DNA of 64,000 nt from JBCCQL01 sp039414355 (GCA_039414355.1 JBCDJN010000003.1:1-64000); one strand, 5' to 3'. Positions 32,900-41,621 are shown, numbered from the stretch's first letter. The notes: generated by a model from the sequence alone, not told the origin. Program-made: numbers and translations.

Positions 32900-34138
32900 A
32901 TGCTTCGCCGGAACTTCGCCCCCCTCGCGCTGACCGCGTTTGCCGCTCTGCTGATTGCGCCGCCATCGTCGGCGCCCGCGCAGAGCCCGGCAGAGGCGCG
33001 GCGGATGCGCGAGGCGCTCGTCCGCGACGAGATCAAAGCCGCCGGCGTGGAAGACGAGCGCGTGCTCAACGCCATCCGCGAGACGCCGCGGCACGAATTC
33101 GTCCCGCTCGCCCAACGCAAGTACGCCTACCTCGACATGGCCCTGCCCATCGGCGAGCGGCAGACCATCAGCCCGCCGTTCGTGGTCGCTTACATGACCG
33201 AGCAGCTCAACCCCGAGCCCTCCGACAAGGTGCTAGAGATCGGCACCGGCTCGGGCTACCAGGCGGCGGTGCTCAGCCCGTTGGTAGCGGAAGTCTATTC
33301 CATCGAGATCGTCCGCAAGCTCGGCCTCAAAGCGGGGCGGACGCTCAAGCGGCTTCGGTACAAGAACGTGAAGACGCGGATCGGCGATGGGTACCTCGGT
33401 TGGCCGGAGGCGGCGCCGTTCGACAAGATCATCGTCACCTGCTCCCCGGACAAAGTCCCGCAGCCGCTGATCGATCAGCTCCGCGAGGGTGGGCAGATGA
33501 TCGTCCCCGTCGGCGAGCGATTCCGCCAGAATCTCTACCGGATGACGAAGGTCGACGGCCGGCTGCAGCGCGAAGTCCTTCGCGCCACGCTGTTTGTGCC
33601 CATGACCGGCGAGGCCGAGGAGAACCGCGATAAGCAGCCCGACCCCACACGGCCGGAGATCGTCAACGGCAGCTTCGAGAGCCTGCTCGGCAAGAGCGGC
33701 CTGCCCGAGGGCTGGCATTACTTGCGCCGTGGCGAGGTGGTGACCGATCGCGACGAGGCCCGCGACGGCAACGCCTACCTGCAGTTCAAGAACGATGAGC
33801 CGGGTCAGCCGTGCCAAGCTTTGCAGGGTTTTCCCATCGACGGGCGGAAGGTGAGCCGGCTGAACGTCTCCTTCGCGGTCCGCGGCAAGGCGATTCGCTA
33901 TGGCCAAAACCGACAGCAGTGGCCGCGCGTGGTAGTGACCTTCTACGACGAGCGGCGAGCCGCAATCGACAACGCCGTCGTCGGCCCGTTCTCCGGCGAC
34001 TTCGAATGGACGGAGTGGAACAACACGGTTGGCGTGCCTCTCAAGGCCCGCGAAGCGATCGTACGAATTGGCATGCTCGGGGCTATTGGAGAGTTGGCGA
34101 TCGACGACCTGAGGATTGCCGCGGAGCGCGGCCGCTAG
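32900..34138 (+). CDS. pcm: Exported protein-L-isoaspartate O-methyltransferase with C-terminal beta domain
   Basis: A 412-residue protein starting at the ATG preceded by AGGAG nine bases upstream; the open frame extends upstream without protein-like sequence. A signal peptide (PLALTAFAALLIAPPSSAPA) precedes the methyltransferase: RHEFVPLAQRKYAYLDMALP, GERQTISPPFVVAYMTEQL and the SAM motif VLEIGTGSGYQAAVLSPLV. After about residue 240 a second domain resembles carbohydrate-binding jelly-roll modules (EIVNGSFESLLGKSG, LPEGWHYLRRG). The enzyme repairs isoaspartyl residues in aged proteins, here apparently in the periplasm. Normal PCMTs end after about 215 residues and are cytoplasmic, so the export signal and extra domain are notable. 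Confidence 0.87.
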   Translation: MLRRNFAPLALTAFAALLIAPPSSAPAQSPAEARRMREALVRDEIKAAGVEDERVLNAIRETPRHEFVPLAQRKYAYLDMALPIGERQTISPPFVVAYMTEQLNPEPSDKVLEIGTGSGYQAAVLSPLVAEVYSIEIVRKLGLKAGRTLKRLRYKNVKTRIGDGYLGWPEAAPFDKIIVTCSPDKVPQPLIDQLREGGQMIVPVGERFRQNLYRMTKVDGRLQREVLRATLFVPMTGEAEENRDKQPDPTRPEIVNGSFESLLGKSGLPEGWHYLRRGEVVTDRDEARDGNAYLQFKNDEPGQPCQALQGFPIDGRKVSRLNVSFAVRGKAIRYGQNRQQWPRVVVTFYDERRAAIDNAVVGPFSGDFEWTEWNNTVGVPLKAREAIVRIGMLGAIGELAIDDLRIAAERGR

Positions 34139-34344
34139 CTTCGTGGAGTGAATCTCCCAATCGACGCAAGCTCAATTCTTGCAGACACTTTTGCCCACAA
34201 TAGCCAGGCTGCAAAAACTCACGAATCAGCCCAATTTGCTTGATCGATGGCGGTCTCTGAGTAAGCTGTGGCGTCTGCGGGCTGTGGCCCGCTTGTGCCG
34301 TTTTTGGCTTGCAATCACTGCTTCAGGGTCACGAGGATCAGGAG

Positions 34345-35544
34345 ATGACGTCGAACATGGGATACCGCACTCTGCTAGCCGTCGCTGCGATGGCGGCTTT
34401 CTCGGCGGCCGACGCCGACGCGTTTTGGGCAAGCCGAGGAAGCTACGGCTCCTACGGCAGTGCCGGCAGCTACGGTAGCTCTGGCAGCTTCGGATCACAC
34501 GGTTCCTATGCCAGCCGCGGTAGCTACGGCTCTCACGGCTCGTACGCCAGCCGGGGCAGCTACGGCAGCCATGGCTCCTACGCTAGCCGCGGCAGCTACG
34601 GCTCGACCGGCTCCTCCGGCAGCTACGGCTCGACGGGTTCCAGTGGCAGCTACGGATCCCATGGCAGCGCCGGCCCGTTCAAGCGGCTCGCCGCCCACAT
34701 CCGCGCCAAGCACGCCTCCTCTGGCAGCCACGGCTCGACTGGCTCGACGGGCAGCTACGGCTCGCACGGCAGCGCCGGCGCCACGGTTACCTATTATCAC
34801 AGCAGTGCCGGCAGCCACGGCAGCCACGGCGCTTCGTACAACAGCACCGGCTCGGCCGGCAGCTACGGCGGCGCCGTCTACGGCCACACCACCGTGCACA
34901 GCGGTCACGTGATTGCTAGCACCAACGCGACCACCACCACGCGCGTGGTCGCCGCCAAGCCCGTTACCGGCAAGGCCGACAGCGGCATGCTGAGCGTCCG
35001 CGTGCCGACCGACGCGGTCGTCTTCGTCAACGGCAAGAAGACGACCAGCACCGGCAGCCAGCGTCAGTACGTTTCGCACGGCCTCCAGAGCGGCGAATCG
35101 TACACGTACGACGTCCGCGTCGAGGTCCTCCGCAACGGCGAGAAGGTGAGCGATAGCAAGTCGGTTAAGCTGGTCGCCGGCGGCAACCAGTCGCTGGACT
35201 TCTCGGCCATCGCCGGCCCCACTCCGGCTGAGCCGGAGCAGGTCGCCGAGACCGAAGAGGACGAAGAGGGCGTCGTTACCAAGCTGACCCTCCGCGTGCC
35301 CGAGGACGCCAAGGTCACGCTGGCCGGCGCCGTCACCCAGCAGACCGGCGCCGAGCGTCAGTTCCTGACCGACAAGCTGGCGGCTGGCGCCACGTGGGAA
35401 GACTACGTGGTCCGCGTTGAGGCCACCGTGGACGGCGCATCGAAGGTGCAGCAGCGTCGCATTACCCTGCGGGGTGGCGAGTCGCAGTCGATGGTGTTCA
35501 GCTTTGGCGAGTCGTCCAGCGCCAAGCTGGCGTCGCTCAACTGA
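34345..35544 (+). CDS. Secreted TIGR03000-type protein with Ser-Tyr-Gly-Ser repeats
   Basis: A 399-residue protein with signal peptide (MGYRTLLAVAAMAAFSAADA). Residues about 30-190 are dense SYGS and SHGS tetrapeptide repeats, one interrupted by a basic helix (FKRLAAHIRAKH). Two copies of a domain resembling planctomycete family TIGR03000 follow: about 213-290 (LSVRVPTDAVVFVNGKKTTS) and 308-395 (LTLRVPEDAKVTLAGAVTQQ). The start ATG has GAGG eight bases upstream. The role is unknown; low-complexity Gly/Ser/Tyr repeats suggest a structural or adhesive surface protein. A strong terminator follows. Confidence 0.8.
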   Translation: MTSNMGYRTLLAVAAMAAFSAADADAFWASRGSYGSYGSAGSYGSSGSFGSHGSYASRGSYGSHGSYASRGSYGSHGSYASRGSYGSTGSSGSYGSTGSSGSYGSHGSAGPFKRLAAHIRAKHASSGSHGSTGSTGSYGSHGSAGATVTYYHSSAGSHGSHGASYNSTGSAGSYGGAVYGHTTVHSGHVIASTNATTTTRVVAAKPVTGKADSGMLSVRVPTDAVVFVNGKKTTSTGSQRQYVSHGLQSGESYTYDVRVEVLRNGEKVSDSKSVKLVAGGNQSLDFSAIAGPTPAEPEQVAETEEDEEGVVTKLTLRVPEDAKVTLAGAVTQQTGAERQFLTDKLAAGATWEDYVVRVEATVDGASKVQQRRITLRGGESQSMVFSFGESSSAKLASLN

Positions 35545-35573
35545 GCTGATCGACGCAAGCAATGATGAACCAG

Positions 35574-35608
35574 CCCCGGCGCCGGCATTGACCGGCGCCG
35601 GGGTTTTT
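35574..35608 (+). terminator. Strong rho-independent terminator
   Basis: A perfect 12-base-pair stem CCCCGGCGCCGG / CCGGCGCCGGGG around the loop CATTGA, followed by five T. It closes the TIGR03000-type gene 30 bases upstream. Confidence 0.9.
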
Positions 35609-35690
35609 CATTTGCTACGCGTCCGCGATCGTCGCGGCTGTGCTCCTCGGCTCCCATCACCACGCGGCCAATCCTCACCAGCATCCGTCC

Positions 35691-36422
35691 ATGGCGGCAC
35701 GCCCGAAGAAAAACCAACGCAGCGAAGCCAAGCCGGCCGCCGAACCGGCCGAGGCCCCGCAGCCGTGGCGGCTGGCGTTCCGTGTCGCTGTGAGCGTCTG
35801 GGTGCTCTGGCACCTATTCGTGCTGCTCATCTCGCCGCTGTCGGTTTCGCCGACCTCGCCGCTCGTCGCCCATGCGGCCCAGTTCTGGGCGGTTCGGGCC
35901 TACTCTGACCCGCTGTATCTGAATCACGGCTACCACTTCTTCGGCCCCGACCCGCCGACCTACGGCCGGGTGATCCGCTACCAGGTGTTCGACGAAGCCG
36001 GCGGCGTGAAGACCGAAGGCGAGTTCCCCAACCTGGATCAGCAGTGGCCGCGGCTGTGGTACCACCGCCACATGATGCTGGCCGACCAGGCCGCCGGCGT
36101 CGGCGTGTTTGGCGATCCGCAGGCCGACCAGCGGCTTACGCTGACCGCCTATGCGCGGCATCTGCTGCAGAAGCACGAGGGCGAGCAGATCCGCCTGGAG
36201 TGCTTCCGCCACTACTCGCTCCACCCGGCCGACGTCCGCGGCGACGTGAACCCGAACCAGACGACCGAACCGGCCGACCCGTACGACCAACGGTTCTATG
36301 AGTCGGAGGCGGTCGTCGTGCAGCGTCGATCGGACCTGGAGACGCCGCTAGTGCCGAATGTCCCGACGCCGCCGGGGCAGGGCGGGGCGGCGGAGGAAAT
36401 CCCGATCGGAGTGGGCCGATGA
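35691..36422 (+). CDS. Hypothetical membrane-anchored protein, partner of HTTM protein
   Basis: A 243-residue protein starting MAARPKKNQRSEAKPAAEPA, with one membrane helix (about residues 30-52, VAVSVWVLWHLFVLLISPL) and a soluble C-terminal domain rich in Trp, Tyr and His (YHFFGPDPPTYGRVIRYQVF, LWYHRHMMLADQAA). Its stop overlaps the ATG of the HTTM gene in an ATGA arrangement, so the two are translationally coupled and likely work together. No catalytic motif is recognised. Confidence 0.75.
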   Translation: MAARPKKNQRSEAKPAAEPAEAPQPWRLAFRVAVSVWVLWHLFVLLISPLSVSPTSPLVAHAAQFWAVRAYSDPLYLNHGYHFFGPDPPTYGRVIRYQVFDEAGGVKTEGEFPNLDQQWPRLWYHRHMMLADQAAGVGVFGDPQADQRLTLTAYARHLLQKHEGEQIRLECFRHYSLHPADVRGDVNPNQTTEPADPYDQRFYESEAVVVQRRSDLETPLVPNVPTPPGQGGAAEEIPIGVGR

Positions 36423-37441
36423 GGAGCCTGGCCTCCGCCGTCAGCGACTATTGCCGCGGCCTTTGGCAGGCGTGGGACGCGTGGCTCTTCGCGCCGACCG
36501 ATCCCGCGACGCTCTGCCTGATCCGCGTGCTCGCCGGCTCCATGCTGCTGTACACGCACGTCATCTGGTCGAAGGACCTCGGCGCGTTCTTCGGGCCCGA
36601 CGGCTTCCTGCCGGCCGACCTGATGGACGCCAGCCGCGATATTCGGTTCTTCCCGGAAGACGTCCGGGTAGGCGTCGAGCCCGATAACCCTCGGATGCTC
36701 TTCAGCTACTTCCCGTGGCTGGGCGGGGGCTGGTTGATGTGGCTCGTGCACGTGTTGTCGCTCGTCGTCTTCTTCTGCCTGACGATCGGCCTGTTCAGCC
36801 GGACGATGGCCGTGCTGGCGTTCGTGGCCACGGTGTCGTACGTGGCCCGCGTGACGCCCGGCGCCTACTTCGGCTTGGACAAGGTCAACTGCATGCTCGC
36901 GATGTACCTGATGCTGGGCCCGTGCGGCGCCCGGTATTCGGTTGATCGGCTCTTCGCCATGCGTCGCGGCCGAACCGAAGACCCGCCGCCGAGCCAGTCG
37001 GCCGGCCTCGCGTTGCGGATGATTCAACTGCACATGTGCGTCATCTACCTCTTCTCCGGCCTCGGTAAGCTGCAGGGCGACATGTGGTGGAACGGCTCGG
37101 CCACGTGGTTCGCTGTGGCGAGCACGGAGTACCGGTCGCTGGACATGACGTGGCTCGCCTACTACCTGCCGCTGGCGGACTTTCTCACGCACAGCACGGT
37201 GTTCTTGGAGCTGTTCTACTGTTGCCTGGTGTGGAACCGCTGGTGCCGGCCGGTGGTGGTCGCGTCGGCGATCGGCATGCACGTTTTCATCGCCGGGGCG
37301 ATGGGCATGATCACGTTCGGCGTCGCCATGATCTACGGCAACCTGGCGTTCGTCCCCGCCTCGTGGGTTCGGGCGGTTTGCGACCCAATCGCGCGGCGGT
37401 TCCAACTGGCGCTGGTTGGCGAGCGACTGGAAGAAGGCTGA
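36419..37441 (+). CDS. HTTM domain membrane protein (vitamin K-dependent gamma-carboxylase-like)
   Basis: A 340-residue protein with about eight transmembrane segments. The HTTM domain starts near residue 25 (TDPATLCLIRVLAGSMLLYT) and includes RVTPGAYFGLDKVNCMLAMY and HMCVIYLFSGLGKLQGDMWW. HTTM proteins are bacterial relatives of gamma-glutamyl carboxylase and of polymerase-like lipid enzymes; their bacterial function is not established. It is coupled by a four-base overlap to the upstream membrane-anchored protein. Confidence 0.82.
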   Translation: MRSLASAVSDYCRGLWQAWDAWLFAPTDPATLCLIRVLAGSMLLYTHVIWSKDLGAFFGPDGFLPADLMDASRDIRFFPEDVRVGVEPDNPRMLFSYFPWLGGGWLMWLVHVLSLVVFFCLTIGLFSRTMAVLAFVATVSYVARVTPGAYFGLDKVNCMLAMYLMLGPCGARYSVDRLFAMRRGRTEDPPPSQSAGLALRMIQLHMCVIYLFSGLGKLQGDMWWNGSATWFAVASTEYRSLDMTWLAYYLPLADFLTHSTVFLELFYCCLVWNRWCRPVVVASAIGMHVFIAGAMGMITFGVAMIYGNLAFVPASWVRAVCDPIARRFQLALVGERLEEG

Positions 37442-37563
37442 CCCGCCGACCGGGCAACGCGTGCGGGAACGGGGCGAATGCTCGCTCGACCTTGCCCGGT
37501 TGCGTATGATGCTGGGCTAGCTGTTACATTCCCTACCGCACCCTTTCTTTGAGTCGCGACCGC

Positions 37564-38574
37564 GTGTTCGAAACCATCGCCATCGTCGGCGCCACCGGCG
37601 CCGTGGGCCAGATCATCCGCAAGCTGCTGGCCGAGCGGGAGTTCCCGCACCAGCAGATCAAGTTCTTGGCGTCCGCCCGGTCGGCGGGGAGCACGATCGA
37701 GTTCCTCGGCCGCGAGCACACGGTGGAGGAGATGACGCCCGAGGCTTTTCGAGGCATCGACCTGGCGATTGGCAGCACGCCCGACCCCGTGGCAAAGGAC
37801 TTCATCCCCTGGGCGAAGGACGCGGGCTGCGTGGTGGTGGACGAGTCTGGCTATTGGCGGATGGACCCGAGCGTGCCCCTCATCGTGCCGGAAGTGAACG
37901 GCGAAGCGGCGTGGTCGCACGAGGGCGTCATCGCCAGCCCCAACTGCTCGACCACACAGATGGTGCAGGCCATGAAGCCGCTGCACGACGCCGGCCGCGC
38001 CCTCCGCGTGGTGGTGAGCACCTACCAGGCGACCAGCGGCGCCGGCGTGGCGGGGCAGGGCGAGTTGGTGGCGGGCGCCAAGGCCTCTCTCGCCGGTGAG
38101 AAGCCCACGTGCGAAGCGTTCGCCCACCCCATCGCCTTCAACCTCATCCCGCAGATCGGCTCCGAGAAGCACGCCGGCTACACGTCGGAAGAGATGAAGA
38201 TGGTCTACGAGACGCAGAAGATCTTCGGCGACGAATCGATCCGCGTCTGCCCCACGTGCGTCCGGGCGCCGGTGAGCAACTGCCACAGCGAGAGCATCCT
38301 GGTCGAGACGGAGAAGAAGATCACCGCCGCCGAGGCGAGGGAACTCTTCGCGGCAACGCCGGGTTTGAAGGTGATCGACAACCTGCCGGCCGGCGAGTAC
38401 CCCATGCCGATCGACTGCGACGGCTCCGACGACACGTTCATCGGCCGCATCCGCGAGGACCTCTCGTGCGACAACGGCCTGGCGTTTTGGTGCGTGAGTG
38501 ACAACCTCCGCAAGGGCGCCGCCACCAACGCCGTACAGATCGCCGAACTGCTGTCCGCGGGCAAGCCGTTGTAG
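37564..38574 (+). CDS. asd: Aspartate-semialdehyde dehydrogenase
   Basis: A 336-residue enzyme starting at GTG in VFETIAIVGATGAVGQIIRK; a TTG five codons upstream is possible but the family begins near FETIAIVG. The catalytic cysteine is Cys128 in ASPNCSTTQMVQAM; other marks are FLASARSAGSTIEF and QATSGAGVAGQGEL. It reduces aspartyl-4-phosphate to aspartate semialdehyde, the branch point to lysine, methionine, threonine and cell-wall diaminopimelate. It stands alone between the HTTM pair and the Uma2 gene. Confidence 0.96.
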   Translation: MFETIAIVGATGAVGQIIRKLLAEREFPHQQIKFLASARSAGSTIEFLGREHTVEEMTPEAFRGIDLAIGSTPDPVAKDFIPWAKDAGCVVVDESGYWRMDPSVPLIVPEVNGEAAWSHEGVIASPNCSTTQMVQAMKPLHDAGRALRVVVSTYQATSGAGVAGQGELVAGAKASLAGEKPTCEAFAHPIAFNLIPQIGSEKHAGYTSEEMKMVYETQKIFGDESIRVCPTCVRAPVSNCHSESILVETEKKITAAEARELFAATPGLKVIDNLPAGEYPMPIDCDGSDDTFIGRIREDLSCDNGLAFWCVSDNLRKGAATNAVQIAELLSAGKPL

Positions 38575-38615
38575 CGTAGGGCGAGGCGACTCCAAAACCC
38601 AAGGCAAGAACCGCG

Positions 38616-39278
38616 ATGGCCACCGGCGAGCCGATTTCTACGCAGGGCGTTCTTTCGATGGTGTCGCAAGACCGCGTCGTGCTGGAGGGCGTGAGCTGGG
38701 AAACCTACGAGAAGCTTCTTGAAGGCATCGGCGACGGGGCGACGCGGGTCACTTACGACCAGGGCGTGATGGAGATCGAGATGAGCCCGAGCTTCAGCCA
38801 TGAAAGTGACGTCGGCTTGTTGATCGGCTTGGTACAGGCCATCCGACTCTGGCGGCAAGTACCGATGGCGACGGGCGGTTCGACGACGCACAAGCGGAAG
38901 GACCTGGGGAAAGGCCTTGAGCCTGACGCGTGCTTCTGGATCGCCAACGAGCCCGCAATGCGCAAGGTCACCAAACTCGATCTCCTCAAGCATCCGGCGC
39001 CAGACTTGGTGATCGAGGTCGACCTAACCTCTCGCTCGGTTAGCAAGATCAACATCTACGCACGCCTCGGCGTGCCAGAGATTTGGCACCGTACCGATCG
39101 AGGAGAGACGGTGTTTCTCGTGCTCGATCCGACCACACAGTCTTACACTGAATCCGAACAGAGCCGCTGCTTTCCGTTCGTCGGCGTGGCGAGCGTTTCC
39201 AAAGCAATGAAACGCGTCAAACTCTTGGGTGAAGACGCGGCGTTGCGTGAGCTTCTCACCGAACTGGGCCTGCGGTAA
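38616..39278 (+). CDS. Uma2-family (DUF820) PD-(D/E)XK-like protein
   Basis: A 220-residue protein with the conserved core EPDACFWIAN, then PDLVIEVDLTSRS, the predicted metal-binding Asp and Glu-x-Asp of the restriction-endonuclease-like fold, and IYARLGVPEIWHRT. Uma2 proteins are common in cyanobacteria and planctomycetes; their substrate is unknown, though a nuclease role is presumed from fold. Its stop is immediately followed by the GTG of truA, so the two are probably co-transcribed. Confidence 0.82.
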   Translation: MATGEPISTQGVLSMVSQDRVVLEGVSWETYEKLLEGIGDGATRVTYDQGVMEIEMSPSFSHESDVGLLIGLVQAIRLWRQVPMATGGSTTHKRKDLGKGLEPDACFWIANEPAMRKVTKLDLLKHPAPDLVIEVDLTSRSVSKINIYARLGVPEIWHRTDRGETVFLVLDPTTQSYTESEQSRCFPFVGVASVSKAMKRVKLLGEDAALRELLTELGLR

Positions 39279-40016
39279 GTGCGAACGCTCAAGCTCACCG
39301 TCGCCTACGACGGCACGAACCTGGCCGGCTGGCAGGTGCAGCCTGATCGGCGGACGGGGCAGGGCGATCTTGAAACCGCTTGGCGTGCGGTCACCGGCGA
39401 GGTAGTTCGCACCACGGCCAGCGGCCGGACCGACGCTGGCGTGCACGCCGAGGGGCAGGTGGTTGGGCTCGCGACCGAGTCGAAGATCCCTGACGAGAAG
39501 CTGCGTGCCGCGCTCAACGCGCACTTGGCGGAGGACCTTGTCGTTCGCCGCGTCGAACCGGCGCCGGCGGGCTTCCACGCTACGCATGATGCGCTGCGGA
39601 AGACCTATCGGTACCAGATCCACAACAGCCGGGTGCGTCCGCTGTTCGATCGCCGCTTCGTCTGGCAAGTGCCGAACGCGCCGCTCGACGCCGCCGCGAT
39701 GGGGCAGGGCGGGGCGGCGCTGGTGGGCCGGCATGACTTTGTGTGCTTCGAATCAACCGGCTCGGAGCGATCATCAACCGTCCGCACCGTGACCGCTTGC
39801 GAGGTGACTCGCGAAGGCGAGCGGATCAACCTGCACGTCACCGGCGATGGCTTCCTTTACAACATGGTGCGGGCGATCGCCGGTACGCTGGTTGAAGTCG
39901 GCCGCGGAGCCCGGCCGCCGGAGTGGGTGAGCGAAGTCCTGGCGTCGCGCGACCGCGCCCAAGCGGGTCCCACGGCGCCCGCGTGCGGGTTGGTCTTGCA
40001 GAGCGTTGACTACTAG
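39279..40016 (+). CDS. truA: tRNA pseudouridine(38-40) synthase
   Basis: A 245-residue enzyme of normal length, starting with a GTG directly after the previous stop. LTVAYDGTNLAGWQVQPDRR opens the fold; the catalytic aspartate is Asp52 in SGRTDAGVHAEGQV; TYRYQIHNSRVRPLF and GDGFLYNMVRAIAGTLVEVG are TruA signatures. It converts uridines 38-40 of the anticodon loop to pseudouridine. Confidence 0.96.
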   Translation: MRTLKLTVAYDGTNLAGWQVQPDRRTGQGDLETAWRAVTGEVVRTTASGRTDAGVHAEGQVVGLATESKIPDEKLRAALNAHLAEDLVVRRVEPAPAGFHATHDALRKTYRYQIHNSRVRPLFDRRFVWQVPNAPLDAAAMGQGGAALVGRHDFVCFESTGSERSSTVRTVTACEVTREGERINLHVTGDGFLYNMVRAIAGTLVEVGRGARPPEWVSEVLASRDRAQAGPTAPACGLVLQSVDY

Positions 40017-40017
40017 G

Positions 40018-40464
40018 TCAGCCGCGAAGTCCCGACCGGCGCCGTTCATCTTCGTCGTACGCCTCGCGCTCGAATGGGTTGTCGCGGTAACAATCGCCGC
40101 TCCTCCGGCAAGCGAGCCACAGCGACGCGCCGACGTACGCTGGCCCCATCAGCGGGCCCCATCGCTCGAACTGCCGGACGTGCACGTGCTCGTGGTCGCG
40201 GGCGAAGTCGAGGTCTTGCTGGGTCTGCCCCAGGATGACGTGCCCGAGGGTCAACGCCGCAGCGCCGCCGGCGATGGGCGCCCGCCGGAGCAGCGACGCG
40301 ATCGCCCCGCCGTAGAACTCGAGCACGCCGCGTCGGATCTGAGCACTACCGCCCAGCGGCAGCCCCGCCAGCCCGACCGCGGCGCCCAGCAGGGAATAGG
40401 GCAGGGCCCAAACGCGGAACCAGACCCACAGCAGGGCGTCGGCGACGGTCGAGATCAACGGCAC
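40018..40464 (-). CDS. Small membrane protein with HExxH motif
   Basis: A 148-residue protein starting at GTG, with two or three membrane segments (ALLWVWFRVWALPYSLLGAA; ASLLRRAPIAGGAAALTLGH). After the second comes ARDHEHVHVRQFERWGPLMG, where HEHVH fits the zinc-metallopeptidase HExxH pattern, and about 35 residues later NPFEREAYDED offers a glutamate that could be the third ligand. The two-base gap to truA is convergent. Catalytic activity is a hypothesis from the motif only. Confidence 0.6.
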   Translation of the reverse strand: MPLISTVADALLWVWFRVWALPYSLLGAAVGLAGLPLGGSAQIRRGVLEFYGGAIASLLRRAPIAGGAAALTLGHVILGQTQQDLDFARDHEHVHVRQFERWGPLMGPAYVGASLWLACRRSGDCYRDNPFEREAYDEDERRRSGLRG

Positions 40465-40578
40465 GGCGGCGCTTCCCGCTTCCCCAAGATTTCACGGGCA
40501 GATAAACTGCAGCGGCGGTGGCGATTGTAGCTTGCCGTCCACCGAATCGAGATTCGCCACTCCTGATCGCGAGCCGCC

Positions 40579-41472
40579 GTGCCAGCCGGACCCGAAACCG
40601 TCGGCAACTACCGCCTGTACCACCTGATCAGGGCGGGAGCCACGTTTGAGATCTGGGCGGTCCGGCCAACGTCGGAGGACAAGCCCTTCGCGATGAAGTG
40701 GCTGCCGAAGAACAGCAAGAAGTACGACCGCGCGGCGGTGGCCGACCTGAAGCACGAGTACGAAGTAGGGAAGGTCCTCAAGCACCCCGGCGTGATCGAG
40801 ACCTACGAGTACGGCAACACCCGCGACGGCGCGTTCGTGCTGATGGAGTTCTTCAAGACGCCGAACCTCAAGCAGCACATCATCACGGGCCTGGACTCGG
40901 TGAAGCAGGGCCACGGCGAGGTCCTGCAGTGGCGGGTCCGAGACATCCTCATTAACGCCGCCGCCGGCCTGGCCCACATGCACGAGCAGGGCTGGGTGCA
41001 CCGCGACGTGAAGCCGGACAATTACCTGGTGAGCGACGAAAATGCCGCGAAGCTCATCGACTTCACGATCGCCGCCAAGCCGACCGGCGCCCTCGGCAAG
41101 CTGCTCGGCGGCAAGGTGAAGGTGCAGGGCACCTACAGCTACATGTCGCCGGAGCAGATCCGCGGCCAGGGCGTCGACCCGCGGGACGACGTGTACAGCT
41201 TCGGCTGCATGATCCACGAGTTACTCTCCGGCAAAGTGCCATTTACCGCCAACAGCCCCAACGAGCTGTTGCAGCGTCACCTCACGGGCAAACCGCCTTC
41301 GCTGACCGTGGCGGACAAGAACATCCGCCCGGAGTTCGCGTCGTACGTGCAGCGCTTGCTGGCCAAGGACCGCAAGGACCGGCCAGACAACATGAAAGAG
41401 GTTCAGATGGCGCTGAAGACCGAGAAGATCTTCCACACCCCGCCGAAGCGACCGGCGGCGGCTGCTACCTGA
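40579..41472 (+). CDS. Serine/threonine protein kinase, atypical
   Basis: A 297-residue kinase from a GTG start, with no transmembrane or extracellular part. Lys40 (FAMKWLPKNSKK) and the catalytic loop HRDVKPDN (His141-Asp143) are intact, as is the APE-like region TYSYMSPEQIRGQGVDPRDD. Two key motifs deviate: the glycine-rich loop is RAGATFEIWAV, and the metal-binding DFG is DFT at residues 161-163. The kinase may still bind ATP but could have altered metal coordination or regulation. It ends just before an inverted-repeat element. Confidence 0.87.
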   Translation: MPAGPETVGNYRLYHLIRAGATFEIWAVRPTSEDKPFAMKWLPKNSKKYDRAAVADLKHEYEVGKVLKHPGVIETYEYGNTRDGAFVLMEFFKTPNLKQHIITGLDSVKQGHGEVLQWRVRDILINAAAGLAHMHEQGWVHRDVKPDNYLVSDENAAKLIDFTIAAKPTGALGKLLGGKVKVQGTYSYMSPEQIRGQGVDPRDDVYSFGCMIHELLSGKVPFTANSPNELLQRHLTGKPPSLTVADKNIRPEFASYVQRLLAKDRKDRPDNMKEVQMALKTEKIFHTPPKRPAAAAT

Positions 41473-41477
41473 TTCAC

Positions 41478-41612
41478 TTAACCACAGAGAACACAGAGGC
41501 CACAGAGACCACGCCCGCAACAATCAGGCACGCGTTAGTACGAGCCGTGCACCACCGTCACGGCGTTGCGTGCACTTGATTACTCAGTGCTCTCCGTGCC
41601 CTCTGTGGTTTA
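41478..41612. repeat. Intergenic element with terminal inverted repeats (ACCACAGAG type)
   Basis: The left end TTAACCACAGAG and right end CTCTGTGGTTTA are inverted copies; the arms continue as short-period ACAGAG / CTCTG units. The 135-base element fills the whole gap between the kinase stop and the accA start, ending ten bases before the accA ATG. Similar ACCACAGAG strings are common in planctomycete intergenic DNA (from memory). The accA ribosome site is not evident next to the element. Confidence 0.75.
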
Positions 41613-41621
41613 CCAATCCCA

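Noticed and set aside
41478..41612. CRISPR-like array at the ACCACAGAG repeats
   Set aside because: The arms are inverted, not direct, repeats, with no regular spacers and no cas genes.
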